Source of the DNA: CAYQJV01 sp964417925
GTDB lineage: Bacteria > Hydrothermota > Tepidihabitantia > B3-TA06 > CAYQJV01
NCBI GenBank assembly: GCA_964417925.1
Contig: CAYQJV010000011.1
Coordinates: 1-36,428 of the forward strand
Length of the DNA: 36,428 bases
Direction of reading: 5' to 3'
The notes under the pieces were generated by a model. It ran no database searches. It was not told where the DNA came from and worked only from the letters and a program-made list of their open reading frames with translations. The translations under genes were made by a program, and so were the position numbers. The first letter of the stretch is position 1, and the number at the start of each line of letters is the position of its first letter. Below, piece after piece: positions 26,004-34,824 of the stretch.

Positions 26004-27142
26004 AGAAATACGATCTTGTAATAATAGGAGGAGGACCTGCAGGTTCCTCTGCTGCATTGTATGCATCTCTCCACGGAATAAAAGCTCTTGTTGTAGAGAG
26101 GAAAAAAATCCCAGGAACGCCTGTGTTATGTGCAGAGGGAGCATCAGTAAAAGGAATAGAACTTGTTATAAAAAAAATTAAAAATTGTTGGATTGCCAAT
26201 AAAACCAATAAAGTATTTTTTAAGGGACCAAACCATAAAAGCTTTACTGTAAGATTCTCATCACCTGGATATATACTGGAGAGACGAGTTTTTGATAGAG
26301 ACCTTCTTGCTATCGCATCAGATAAAACGGATGTAATGATAGAAACAGAAGCTACACAGGTCTTAGAAAACACTGTATACGTGGAACATAGAAAAAAAAG
26401 GGAAAAAATACATTTTGACTTCCTCATAATTGCCGAAGGAATAGAGTCAAAAATAGCAAGAAGTCTTAACTTAACAACGCCACTTAAACTTTCACAAATC
26501 CATTCATGTGCTCAATATCTCATTGCAGGTATAAATATAGACGCTTCTGGAATCACCCTTATCCTGGATAGGGAAAAATGCCCTGGAGGGTATATATGGA
26601 TATTCCCCAAAGATGAGAATCTTGCAAACATAGGACTTGGAATAGCACCTTTTCTTACTGACAAACCAGCACACTACTTTCTTAACAGTTTCATAAGAGA
26701 AAATTTTCCAAATGCCAAAATAATAGAAAAAAGCGGGGGATTTGTATCTGCAGTAGTGATGAAAGGATTTGGAAAAAAGAATATTCTTATCGCAGGAGAT
26801 GCAGGAAGATTGATTGATCCAATGTCAGGAGCAGGAATTGTAAATGCAATGCTTTCAGGTAAATTAGCAGTGGAGTCAATTGTAGACTCAAAGACAACAG
26901 AAATCCATAAAATATATAATAAAAAACTTGAGAAAGCATTTGTAAAAAACTTAAGATTTAATGAAAAGATGAGAAGAATATTCTTAAAATTAAAAAACGA
27001 TGATTTTTTAACAATTTTTGAGTTTGGAGAGGAGTACTTGGAAAAAGAAAAAATAGAAAAATTTGATTTAAAAAGGATATGGAGAATGATAGTAAAATAT
27101 TCACCAAAATTTTTAAAAATGGCAGGTAAAATAGTATGGTAA
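26000..27142 (+). CDS. Geranylgeranyl reductase-family FAD oxidoreductase
   Basis: 380 aa from ATG 26000. FAD motif VIIGGGPAGSSAAL at 7-20, a middle motif CPGGYIWIFPK typical of the geranylgeranyl reductase family, and the second FAD motif IAGDAGRLIDPMSGAGI. Relatives reduce isoprenoid double bonds in archaeal lipids, chlorophyll or quinone side chains. In this bacterium a prenyl chain such as a menaquinone tail is a guess. The ATG overlaps the MFS stop (ATGA). The last codons overlap the next gene by 7 bp. Confidence 0.88.
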   Translation: MKKYDLVIIGGGPAGSSAALYASLHGIKALVVERKKIPGTPVLCAEGASVKGIELVIKKIKNCWIANKTNKVFFKGPNHKSFTVRFSSPGYILERRVFDRDLLAIASDKTDVMIETEATQVLENTVYVEHRKKREKIHFDFLIIAEGIESKIARSLNLTTPLKLSQIHSCAQYLIAGINIDASGITLILDREKCPGGYIWIFPKDENLANIGLGIAPFLTDKPAHYFLNSFIRENFPNAKIIEKSGGFVSAVVMKGFGKKNILIAGDAGRLIDPMSGAGIVNAMLSGKLAVESIVDSKTTEIHKIYNKKLEKAFVKNLRFNEKMRRIFLKLKNDDFLTIFEFGEEYLEKEKIEKFDLKRIWRMIVKYSPKFLKMAGKIVW

Positions 27143-27642
27143 TTTATTCTCTTTTTTTACTATCTCCATTTCTGAAAACTGGCATAGGAGCATTCTTTGG
27201 TATTGATTCTTATTACAAAAAGATCTCTTACGTTGTATTTGGTATCGAAGAACAACTCCCAGCCAAAAAATATCCATTTGGAATTGGAGGGAAAATAATG
27301 CTTGAATTTGAATCTGCTGAAAAACTACCTTCTTTAAGAGAAGAAGTCTTATTACAGACAAAAACTAAATGTACCTATAGTGTTGGATTCTTTATGTTAC
27401 TTGATTTTTTAAGTTTCAAAAGAGCAGGAATTTCTATTTCCAAAAATTACAAAAATTACTGTGTATTCTTCTTTATCGGACATGAAATAAAAGATGAAGA
27501 AATGACAGGATGTATGGGAAGTGGAATAGAATTTTATTATGCAGAACTTCTTCTCTCGGAACTCTATATTGGAGTGAGTAAAAATCGAAAGAATCATGAA
27601 AAAGAATTTTTTGTAAACTTTAAAGTTGGATTTTTAAGATGA
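27136..27642 (+). CDS. Small envelope protein, barrel-like
   Basis: 168 aa, not recognised. Starts MVIYSLFLLSPFLKT, which may be a short signal. The body alternates aromatic and polar residues (NYCVFFFIGHEI, ELYIGVSKNRKN) and ends FFVNFKVGFLR, suggesting a final membrane strand. Overlaps the flavoprotein stop by 7 bp and the next gene by 4 bp, so it belongs to the symporter operon. Confidence 0.55.
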   Translation: MVIYSLFLLSPFLKTGIGAFFGIDSYYKKISYVVFGIEEQLPAKKYPFGIGGKIMLEFESAEKLPSLREEVLLQTKTKCTYSVGFFMLLDFLSFKRAGISISKNYKNYCVFFFIGHEIKDEEMTGCMGSGIEFYYAELLLSELYIGVSKNRKNHEKEFFVNFKVGFLR

Positions 27643-28244
27643 AAAAAAACGTCATTGTATTTTCAGGAGTAATCGCTGTACTTTTAAATTGTGGAATATT
27701 GCTTGACACAGCAAAGGTAAGAAATGGAATTTCCTATGGAGTTGGTATAGGTTCATATCTTCAACCAGTAAGTTCTGAAAAATATCGTTACGAAACTCCT
27801 TATTTTTACATCGCAGGATTCCTTACGTATGGATTTAAAGCATCACGAAAATTCCCAGGTATTGAAATTGGATACAAATCATATATTTTTGGTATTACTC
27901 CCAAAACAGTAGATTATGATTTCATTTCAAACCTATCTTTCTCATCGTGGAGTATAAAACTGCAATTACCTGAAAATCCTTATAGTGATCTTGCATTTAT
28001 GGTTGATTTCTGGGGACTTTCTCCATATCAATTCTCTTTTATAATGAGTAAAAACTTCAGAAAAAATTCTTTTTCTCCGTTTTTTAGAATTGGATTTAGT
28101 TATCCTTCAATATTAAGAGTAACCTCTGGAATAGAAATCCTGCGATATAGAAAACACCTATTCGTAGGCATTGATTTTGCTTCTATTTTAGAAGAAGAAA
28201 AAAATACTTTGGGTTTATATACAGGAATAATGTTCAGCAAATAA
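27639..28244 (+). CDS. Small envelope protein, barrel-like, possible lipoprotein
   Basis: 201 aa, not recognised. N-terminus MKKNVIVFSGVIAVLLNCG resembles a lipoprotein signal, but Asn precedes the Cys where Gly/Ala/Ser is usual, so lipidation is uncertain. The rest has alternating strands with aromatics (SYGVGIGSYLQP, GLYTGIMFSK at the end), as in outer-membrane barrels. ATGA overlap with 27136-27642. Last gene of its operon, 3 bp from the convergent gene 28248-28667. Confidence 0.6.
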   Translation: MKKNVIVFSGVIAVLLNCGILLDTAKVRNGISYGVGIGSYLQPVSSEKYRYETPYFYIAGFLTYGFKASRKFPGIEIGYKSYIFGITPKTVDYDFISNLSFSSWSIKLQLPENPYSDLAFMVDFWGLSPYQFSFIMSKNFRKNSFSPFFRIGFSYPSILRVTSGIEILRYRKHLFVGIDFASILEEEKNTLGLYTGIMFSK

Positions 28245-28247
28245 AAA

Positions 28248-28667
28248 TCATTTCAAAAGGCTAAAAGGATAAAAGATAAAAAAGCCGATTGAAATTCCAG
28301 AAAGAATTGCAGAAAGAAATCTAAAAATATTAGAACAACAAAAACCTATTTTTTCAATAACCAATCCTCCAACAGAAAAAATGAAAAATAAAAGATAAAA
28401 AGAAAAAAATTTCTTAAATGAATATCTGATAAAAAGGTTGTAAAAAGAGAAAACTGTAAACCCTGTATAAATCCCAAAGCATCTTGAGCATACGGGAAGT
28501 GGATAGCTTCCAATAAAAAAAGACCTGTGAGGATTCTGATGGCAGAATGCCGAAAAAAAGGTATAAATAAAATCAAGTTTAAACAGAGGGGCAAGAATAA
28601 TCACTCCCAAAAGTAACACAGCAAAGATAAAAAAAGTAATTTCAGAAATACCTTTTTTAAGTTTCAC
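28248..28667 (-). CDS. DUF2085 inner-membrane protein
   Basis: 139 aa with about four transmembrane segments. The family signature is clear: FCHQNPHRSFFIG followed by LPVCSRCFGIYTGF, giving a CHQ...CxxCxGxYxG arrangement that could bind a metal or cofactor in the membrane. Function unknown in the family. The start overlaps the ROK gene stop (ATGA). Last gene of the long operon starting at 36287. Confidence 0.85.
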   Translation of the reverse strand: MKLKKGISEITFFIFAVLLLGVIILAPLFKLDFIYTFFSAFCHQNPHRSFFIGSYPLPVCSRCFGIYTGFTVFSFYNLFIRYSFKKFFSFYLLFFIFSVGGLVIEKIGFCCSNIFRFLSAILSGISIGFFIFYPFSLLK

Positions 28668-29575
28668 TTAATAAATCTATAAAACTCTGAAGCACCAAGA
28701 ATACCTGCATTTTCTTTTAATCTTGAGATAACTATTCTTAGCTTCCTCTTCTTCAAAGGTATTAAGTATTTTTTGATATGTCTTTTTATTGGTTCAAGTA
28801 TAAGCCTTCCTGCTTTACTTATACCTCCTGACACAATTATCACAGAGGGATCTATCAATTGAATAACTTGAGCAAGAGTATATGCTATTTTTTCTCCAGC
28901 ATAATCAAAAACCTTCACAGCAACTTTATCTCCTTTCCTTGCTTCCTTTGCTATCTCCTTCGGAGAAAACTTTTTATACTTAATCAACGTTGATCTTTCT
29001 TTTTTCATCAATCGTTTTGCATATTGAACAAGGTACTCTGCCCCCACGTATCTTTCCAAACACCCATTTTTACCACATTTACAAATAGGACCTTTTGGAT
29101 CTATTGTAATATGCCCAAATTCCCCTGCTGTATCATTCTCACCAGTGATGAGTTTACCATTTATTATAAATCCTCCTCCTACACCTGTGCCTAAGGTGAA
29201 AACAAAAAGATCGTTAACCCCATATCCACCATAAAGGTATTCTCCTACCGCTATTGCATTTACATCATTCCCCATATGTACCGGTATTTTTAAAAAACTT
29301 TCCATTTTCTCTTTCAACCTTACATTTTTCCATAAAGGAAGATTAGGAGAAGCTCTAACAATTCCCTTTTTATGATCAATAAAACCTGCAATGCCAATTC
29401 CTATCCTTTTTATATTTTTTACCCCTAATTTTTTGATCTCAGAAACAACTACTTCTATAAGAACCTCTGGAGACGCCTTGGAAAGAGCAGGTATTATTTT
29501 TTTTGATATGATCTTACCTTCTTTAACTATCCCTATTTTTATGTTTGTTCCCCCTATATCAATTCCAACATTCAT
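28664..29575 (-). CDS. ROK-family sugar kinase
   Basis: 303 aa, standard length. ATP-binding motif GIDIGGTNIKIG (4-15), catalytic Asp in MGNDVNAIAVGEY (~103), and zinc site made of His in EFGHITID with the cysteines of CKCGKNGCLE. Glucokinase-like ROK proteins phosphorylate glucose, N-acetylglucosamine or N-acetylmannosamine. The neighbouring GlmU-like and phosphomannomutase genes suggest activated-sugar metabolism. Overlaps both neighbours by 4 bp. Confidence 0.9.
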   Translation of the reverse strand: MNVGIDIGGTNIKIGIVKEGKIISKKIIPALSKASPEVLIEVVVSEIKKLGVKNIKRIGIGIAGFIDHKKGIVRASPNLPLWKNVRLKEKMESFLKIPVHMGNDVNAIAVGEYLYGGYGVNDLFVFTLGTGVGGGFIINGKLITGENDTAGEFGHITIDPKGPICKCGKNGCLERYVGAEYLVQYAKRLMKKERSTLIKYKKFSPKEIAKEARKGDKVAVKVFDYAGEKIAYTLAQVIQLIDPSVIIVSGGISKAGRLILEPIKRHIKKYLIPLKKRKLRIVISRLKENAGILGASEFYRFIK

Positions 29576-30744
29576 GGAGTAATGTTGGTTTCTTTTGTAT
29601 ATGCCTTTTTTATAATCTCAATGTAATAATCCTCAGGCTCCTTATTTCTCCTCTTCATCACTTTCTTAAGAGTATCAATGAGTTTGTTAAATTGATATAT
29701 CTCTTCCTTTCCCCATGCAAAAGAAGGAACCTCCTTAGGAGTCACACCTCCTCCAAAAATATTTGCAAATATACCTATGACGGTACCTGTATTGATGAGT
29801 GTACCTATTCCTGTTTTTGTGTGATCTCCTATTATACACCCAAATTTGAGCATTCCCGTATCTATTGTCTTCCCTTTCAAACTTATTTTTACATTACTAT
29901 AATTGTTCTTTAAATCAGAATTAGTGGTCAATGCACCAAGATTCACCCATTCTCCAATATATGCATGACCAATAAATCCTTCATGATGCTTATTGGAGTA
30001 TCCATGAAAAATACTTGCCTCTACTTCTCCCCCTATTCTACATACCTCTCCTATAACACAAGCGGGTCTTATTTTTGCACCATCAATTATCGTTCCTTTC
30101 CCTATAAAACAAGGACCTTCAATAATTGTAGGACCTTTTATCAATACTTTTTCGTCTATAAAAATTTTTCCTTTTCTTGCATCAAGGATCACCCCTGCTT
30201 CTATTTTAGAATCTTTTCCCAAGTATAAATTATCCCTCTCATAGATGAATACTCCTTCATCTATTACTCCCTCTATTCCTTTCTCCTCTATATCTTCTTT
30301 GATAAGTTCTTCTATATCTTTTATTATCTGCCAAGGATACGAATACTTTTTTGCCTTTATTTTTATCCTTTCTGCATCAGGACAGGTTAAGTCTTGAATC
30401 TCAATTTGATCTTTTTTTACAATTCCTGCAAATCCCACTACTTCTTCGTCCTCATTAATAAATACAGCTTTTTTACTTACCTCAGGAATTTCGTAATAAA
30501 CTACATTTGCTTTTAAGAAAAGATGAATTTTTGAAGAATCCTCTACTTTATTTACAAGGACCTTAGAATATCTTTCTTTTACATATTGTTCAAACTCTTT
30601 TCTTACTATTACCCCTGTTACTTCTATCTTTTTCCTGAGTTTCTCAAAAAAATTAAACCTACCGCATTTTATTTCAAAAAGAGGTCTTAAAAGAGTCAAA
30701 GGATAAAAATTTTCCCATTCGTCTTCAACAAGATATATACTCAA
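29572..30744 (-). CDS. GlmU-like sugar nucleotidyltransferase/acyltransferase
   Basis: 390 aa. The N-terminal domain lacks the classical LxxGxGTRM loop but has YPLTLLRPLFEIKCG, matching the divergent GlmU-related family known from Bacteroidetes-like bacteria. The C-terminal half (~170-360) is a left-handed beta-helix of hexapeptide repeats (VIGEVCRIGGEVEAS, GEWVNLGALTTNSDLKNNYS) with KHHEG, resembling the acetyltransferase active-site region of GlmU. Likely makes an activated amino sugar such as UDP-GlcNAc; the actual sugar is inferred. Overlaps efp by 4 bp. Confidence 0.82.
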   Translation of the reverse strand: MSIYLVEDEWENFYPLTLLRPLFEIKCGRFNFFEKLRKKIEVTGVIVRKEFEQYVKERYSKVLVNKVEDSSKIHLFLKANVVYYEIPEVSKKAVFINEDEEVVGFAGIVKKDQIEIQDLTCPDAERIKIKAKKYSYPWQIIKDIEELIKEDIEEKGIEGVIDEGVFIYERDNLYLGKDSKIEAGVILDARKGKIFIDEKVLIKGPTIIEGPCFIGKGTIIDGAKIRPACVIGEVCRIGGEVEASIFHGYSNKHHEGFIGHAYIGEWVNLGALTTNSDLKNNYSNVKISLKGKTIDTGMLKFGCIIGDHTKTGIGTLINTGTVIGIFANIFGGGVTPKEVPSFAWGKEEIYQFNKLIDTLKKVMKRRNKEPEDYYIEIIKKAYTKETNITP

Positions 30745-31298
30745 ACCTTCTCTATATATTCACCAGTCTCTGTTTTAATCTTTACTTTATCTCCTTTATT
30801 TACATGGGGGGGAACCTGAATTTTAAGTCCTGTTTCAAGTATTGCAGGTTTATACTGAGCAGAAGCAGTAGCATGTTTTATTGTAGGTTCTGTATCTATT
30901 ACTTCAAGAATAACCTCTTTGGGAGGTTTTATCCCTATTGGCTTTCCTTCAAAGAACTGCACATAAACTCTTACATTGGGTGTAAGATAGTATTTATTTT
31001 CTCCCACAGCCTCCACAGGCAACGAAATTTGTTCATAATTCTCTATATTCATAAAATAGTAAAATTCATTATCGTTGTATAAAAACTCCATCTCCACCTC
31101 TTCAAGAGTTGCTATTTCAACCTTCTCATCTGAGAAAAATCTTTTTTCAAAAGCATCTCCTGTTTTTAAATTTCTTACTTTTAATGTTATCTTTCCTGTA
31201 CCTCTTCCAAGAGTAATATGACGTCTTTCAAGCACAATATGGGGTTCTCCATCAATAACAATACACATACCTGGCTTAACCTGGGTTGCTGGTATCAT
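30741..31298 (-). CDS. efp: Translation elongation factor P
   Basis: 185 aa, three OB-type domains. N-terminal VKPGMCIVIDGEPHIVLE and C-terminal KPAILETGLKIQVPPHVNKGDKVK-type motifs identify EF-P, which relieves ribosome stalling at proline runs. The loop that reaches the peptidyl-transferase centre reads LGRGTGK. Arg32 occupies the position of E. coli Lys34, the proline before it is Leu30, and the usual GKGQA/GRGGA context is absent. Arg at this site is known from EarP-rhamnosylated EF-Ps; no modification enzyme is visible nearby. Sits between manB-like and GlmU-like genes, overlapping both by 4 bp. Confidence 0.95.
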   Translation of the reverse strand: MIPATQVKPGMCIVIDGEPHIVLERRHITLGRGTGKITLKVRNLKTGDAFEKRFFSDEKVEIATLEEVEMEFLYNDNEFYYFMNIENYEQISLPVEAVGENKYYLTPNVRVYVQFFEGKPIGIKPPKEVILEVIDTEPTIKHATASAQYKPAILETGLKIQVPPHVNKGDKVKIKTETGEYIEKV

Positions 31299-32662
31299 AT
31301 TACCTCCTTTGGTTCAATCCCAACTTTACGAAGTTTATCATAGAAAAGTTTTTTTATTTCTTCAATTGCCTCCTTTTCTTTTGCTTCAAATCTTAACACA
31401 AGAACAGGCTGAGTATTAGAAGCTCTTACAAGCCCCCATCCCTTTTTTGTAACCACTCTCACCCCATCTATAGTAATCACATTGTAACCGGCAAACTCCT
31501 TTTTTAATTTCTCCACCACATCAAACTTTATCTCATCCGGGCATTCAATCCTTATCTCAGGAGTGGATACATAACATGGAATCTCTTTTAATAACTCTGA
31601 AATTTTCTTCTTTTTATTATCCATTATGCGAAGAACACGAAGTGAAGCATAGATCGCATCATCAAAACCAAAGTATTCATCTGCAAAAAATACATGCCCC
31701 GACATCTCTCCTGCCATTAGAGCATTTTCTTCCCGCATCTTTGCTTTTAAAAGAGAATGACCTGTTTTATACATTATAGGTATCCCGCCTTTTTTCTTTA
31801 TGTATTCAACTATTCCTTCTGAACATTTTACATCAAAAATTATTTTTGCTCCTGGGTATTTTTCAAGTACTTCAGAGGCAAGTAAAGCAAGCAACCTGTC
31901 TCCAAAAACAAGATTGCCTTCTTCATCTATTATGCCTATCCTATCCCCATCTCCATCATATCCTATGCCAACATCCCTTTTCTCATCCTTAACTATTTCT
32001 GAAAGTTCCCTCATGAACTTTGGAACCGTAGGATCGGGTAGATGAGCGGGAAAATTACCGTCGGGTTCAAGATTTATATAATGAATGTCAAAATTAAAGG
32101 GAGAAAAAAGGTTCTCAAGTAAAACCCCCACTGCTCCATTCCCAGGATCAATGGCTATTTTAAATTTGGTGTCAAATTTGAACTTTTTATGCATATAATT
32201 TATATAATCAGGAATAGGATCCTTCTTCTCTATTTTACCTTTTCCTTTTTCAAAATCCTTCTTTTCTAAAAGTTCTCTGAGTTTCTGTATTTCCTCTCCA
32301 TAGATGCTTGTCTTATTCATACAAACCTTAAATCCATTGTATTCCTTAGGGTTATGACTTCCTGTTATCATTACTCCTGAATCAGTATCGTAGTAGTTTA
32401 TTGAAAAATAAAGCAATGGTGTAGGGATTAGCCCAAGGTCTACCACATCAACACCTGTTGATATAATCCCATCTATCAGATTATCCCTCAATCTGGGAGA
32501 AGAAAGTCTTGCATCCCTTCCTATAAATGCCTTTCTCTTACCATGCCTTTTAATATATGTACCGTATGCCTTGCCTATTGCTATTACAACTTCTGGAGTT
32601 AAATCTCTATCTGCAATGCCTCTTATATCATACTTTCTGAAAATAAGTGGATTCACCTGCAT
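31295..32662 (-). CDS. Phosphomannomutase/phosphoglucomutase
   Basis: 455 aa, usual length for the alpha-D-phosphohexomutase family. Phosphoserine loop TGSHNPKEYNG (~100), metal loop GYDGDGDRIG (~240), sugar-binding GEMSGHVFF (~318) and phosphate loop RASNTQPVLVLRFEA near the end: all four active-site segments are intact. Interconverts hexose 1- and 6-phosphates, supplying GDP-mannose or UDP-glucose pathways. Only 22 bp follow the upstream membrane gene, with no promoter visible, so it shares that operon. Confidence 0.93.
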   Translation of the reverse strand: MQVNPLIFRKYDIRGIADRDLTPEVVIAIGKAYGTYIKRHGKRKAFIGRDARLSSPRLRDNLIDGIISTGVDVVDLGLIPTPLLYFSINYYDTDSGVMITGSHNPKEYNGFKVCMNKTSIYGEEIQKLRELLEKKDFEKGKGKIEKKDPIPDYINYMHKKFKFDTKFKIAIDPGNGAVGVLLENLFSPFNFDIHYINLEPDGNFPAHLPDPTVPKFMRELSEIVKDEKRDVGIGYDGDGDRIGIIDEEGNLVFGDRLLALLASEVLEKYPGAKIIFDVKCSEGIVEYIKKKGGIPIMYKTGHSLLKAKMREENALMAGEMSGHVFFADEYFGFDDAIYASLRVLRIMDNKKKKISELLKEIPCYVSTPEIRIECPDEIKFDVVEKLKKEFAGYNVITIDGVRVVTKKGWGLVRASNTQPVLVLRFEAKEKEAIEEIKKLFYDKLRKVGIEPKEVI

Positions 32663-32684
32663 GAATTTATACCTTATGTATTTA

Positions 32685-33317
32685 TTATTTTATTATTCCA
32701 AGCCAGTCTCTCAGCAGAAACTGCAATCTTCCTATAAGGAGAGAAACTCTTGCCATTACTGTAAGTCCGAAAGTAGCTCCAAATCCTATCATTATAAATA
32801 CGATACCAACCCTTCCTACTTTTCCCATCCATCCTGTTTCTTTTCTTGAGAAGAAGAAATACATAAGAGTGGATATAACACCTATAAAAATAACCACACT
32901 CCATATCCCAAGCCATACATTTTCAGAAAATGTATGGGGTACAATAATTGTATTCTGAATTTGTTGTAAAATGCTCGCTTGAAATATAAGTGGAATACTT
33001 ACACCTGCAGTCCACCCAAGCACTACTGCAATAGGAATTCTTACAAGCCATGAAACCTTAGGAATGAATCTGGTAATATAAAAAATACCTACTATAGTTG
33101 GAATAATGTACCACAGATTACCTTCTTTAACCAAAGGAATCCATACATTAGGGTAGAACATATTGTGCCATGTAAGGGCAACTCCATATCCAGCTGAAAT
33201 TCCTACAAACAGATGTTCTGCAAACTTATAAAAGGGATTATCTTTATAAAGGAAGGAGTATATAAAAAGTGTTAAAATTGCAGCAACCCAAATCCAGGGA
33301 TCAGTGGATATGTTCAT
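32685..33317 (-). CDS. Unknown membrane protein, component D of a four-gene system
   Basis: 210 aa with about six hydrophobic segments (IWVAAILTLFIYSFLY, LFVGISAGYGVAL, IPTIVGIFYIT, AVVLGWTAGVSIPLI, LGIWSVVIFIGVIST, VGIVFIMIGFGATFGLTV). No enzyme motif and no family I can name. A short aromatic loop NMFYPNVWIPLVKEGNLWY may face the periplasm. Start supported by AAGGAGG; ATGA overlap with gene 33314-34171. Always adjacent to the other three components in this window. Confidence 0.8.
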   Translation of the reverse strand: MNISTDPWIWVAAILTLFIYSFLYKDNPFYKFAEHLFVGISAGYGVALTWHNMFYPNVWIPLVKEGNLWYIIPTIVGIFYITRFIPKVSWLVRIPIAVVLGWTAGVSIPLIFQASILQQIQNTIIVPHTFSENVWLGIWSVVIFIGVISTLMYFFFSRKETGWMGKVGRVGIVFIMIGFGATFGLTVMARVSLLIGRLQFLLRDWLGIIK

Positions 33318-34171
33318 TTCTTCCTCCTTGTTGCAAAATAACTTATATTTGCAAAAATTACAAATATCATCATAACAAGTAAGGCTCCTGAAACAGCAGG
33401 CATAGATTGAGTAGCTCTTTTAAATACCCCTGGAGTAATATAACCGTACTTATGTTGCTCTACCATATTCTCATACTCTGCTGCTGCCTTCATCCCTACA
33501 AGTAATCCCACAAGCTGTTTGGTAGGAAGAAATGGATATGCATCAGCAGCTGACACTGCAGTTACTCCTGCTCCCACAGGTACACCAAACTTTGTATGGG
33601 CATAAGTAATCCAAGTAGCATATCCAGGTGATCCAGCAGAGAGAGAAATTATCAATCCTATTTGTTTATAATTCTTTATCTTCTGTATCAAAGGTAAAGA
33701 ATCTACAGGGGTTCCGTAATAATCAAGAGGAAAAGCCTGAGAAATAAAGTTTCCCATGCTCAACATCACTGCAGAGGGAGGCCATTTCCATCCTAAATAG
33801 ACGTAATCCTTTCCGTATTTTTTATTATACTCCTTAGCAATTGTTCTTAATGCCTCCTCTCCAAGACCTGTTCCTGTCTGCCATATTGCAAGGCCTATTA
33901 CAGGAATGTCTCTTGCAAATGCATGTCTAATTATGGCTTCAAGCATAGGATATAATTCAGGACTGGATTGAGGATCAAAATCAACAGAAATCATCAAAGC
34001 CTTTCCAGTACCTTTTAAACTTTCTACAGCCTCAAACAACTGTCTGGTACGGGGCAATCCCCTAACACTGGGTAATTTAACTGTGGTAATAAGCGGAACT
34101 ATAACTACAATTGCAAGCACAAGGTATATAATTCTTCTGTCTATCTTTCCTAAGACTTCAAAAAACTTCAT
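33314..34171 (-). CDS. Unknown membrane-anchored alpha/beta protein, component C
   Basis: 285 aa. One N-terminal transmembrane helix (IIYLVLAIVVIVPLITTV), a soluble alpha/beta domain (~35-255) and one C-terminal helix (VSGALLVMMIFVIFANISYF). The soluble part alternates strands and helices: ALMISVDFDPQSSPEL, DIPVIGLAIWQTGTGLGEEA, IGLIISLSAGSPGY, GVPVGAGVTAVSAADAYPF, LVGLLVGMKAAAEYENM. These look like Rossmann-type nucleotide- or sugar-binding loops but match no family I know. Strand order and ending resemble the soluble domain of gene 34825-35967, so the two may be paralogues. Topology suggests the domain lies on one side of the inner membrane held at both ends. Confidence 0.8.
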   Translation of the reverse strand: MKFFEVLGKIDRRIIYLVLAIVVIVPLITTVKLPSVRGLPRTRQLFEAVESLKGTGKALMISVDFDPQSSPELYPMLEAIIRHAFARDIPVIGLAIWQTGTGLGEEALRTIAKEYNKKYGKDYVYLGWKWPPSAVMLSMGNFISQAFPLDYYGTPVDSLPLIQKIKNYKQIGLIISLSAGSPGYATWITYAHTKFGVPVGAGVTAVSAADAYPFLPTKQLVGLLVGMKAAAEYENMVEQHKYGYITPGVFKRATQSMPAVSGALLVMMIFVIFANISYFATRRKK

Positions 34172-34815
34172 CTTCCACCTCCTGCTCCAAGATAACCCCG
34201 TTCAATTCCAAGAATTATCTTAAGTGATGTGGCTATACCTCCAAGAGCAGCTCCAAGTACAATACCTCTTTTAGCAGCAAGGTTTGGAACACTTAAAAGC
34301 CATTCTGTAAAATCCCCTAAGATACCCCAGTTATAAAGGACTACACTACCCATTACAATAAATGCAGCAATTAGAAGAAGTGTTGCCTCCAATGTTCTTG
34401 CTCTAAATGCTCTATAAGAAGCTGAAGCCAGATAAAAAGCAAGCATTGAAAACATAGTTGCTCCCAAGGGAACTTGAATAAAGGCATACAGAAGGTCAAA
34501 TAAGGGAACACGTACCCCATGGTAGGAAATTTTAAATAAATCAGCGCCTTTAAAAATGCCTAATACAGACATTACCACCAAAGCCACAAGAGTAACAATA
34601 CTATATATCCAGTCTGCTCTTCTTCTTTTTATCCGTAGGTAATGGTGATTCACCAAACTACCTATGGAAAGGACAAGAGCAAAACTCGTAATGGCAATAA
34701 TCCATTTTTGGCTAAAATTAAAGAAATCCTCCGAGATCTTATGAGGAATAAAAAATTGTACCATCATTATAATACCCAATACAAGAGTTATCGCTAATGG
34801 TATTCTTCTCTGCAT
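34168..34815 (-). CDS. Unknown membrane protein, component B
   Basis: 215 aa, about six to seven hydrophobic segments (ITLVLGIIMMVQFFI, IIAITSFALVLSIGSLV, IVTLVALVVMSVLGIF, LLYAFIQVPLGATMFSMLAF, LLLIAAFIVMGSVVLY, GIVLGAALGGIATSLKII). The third to fourth loop has GADLFKISYHGVRVPLF. No recognised family. Good ribosome site (AAGGAGGT, 4 nt) and ATGA overlap with 33314-34171; 9 bp after component A. Confidence 0.8.
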   Translation of the reverse strand: MQRRIPLAITLVLGIIMMVQFFIPHKISEDFFNFSQKWIIAITSFALVLSIGSLVNHHYLRIKRRRADWIYSIVTLVALVVMSVLGIFKGADLFKISYHGVRVPLFDLLYAFIQVPLGATMFSMLAFYLASASYRAFRARTLEATLLLIAAFIVMGSVVLYNWGILGDFTEWLLSVPNLAAKRGIVLGAALGGIATSLKIILGIERGYLGAGGGR

Positions 34816-34824
34816 ACTACCTCC

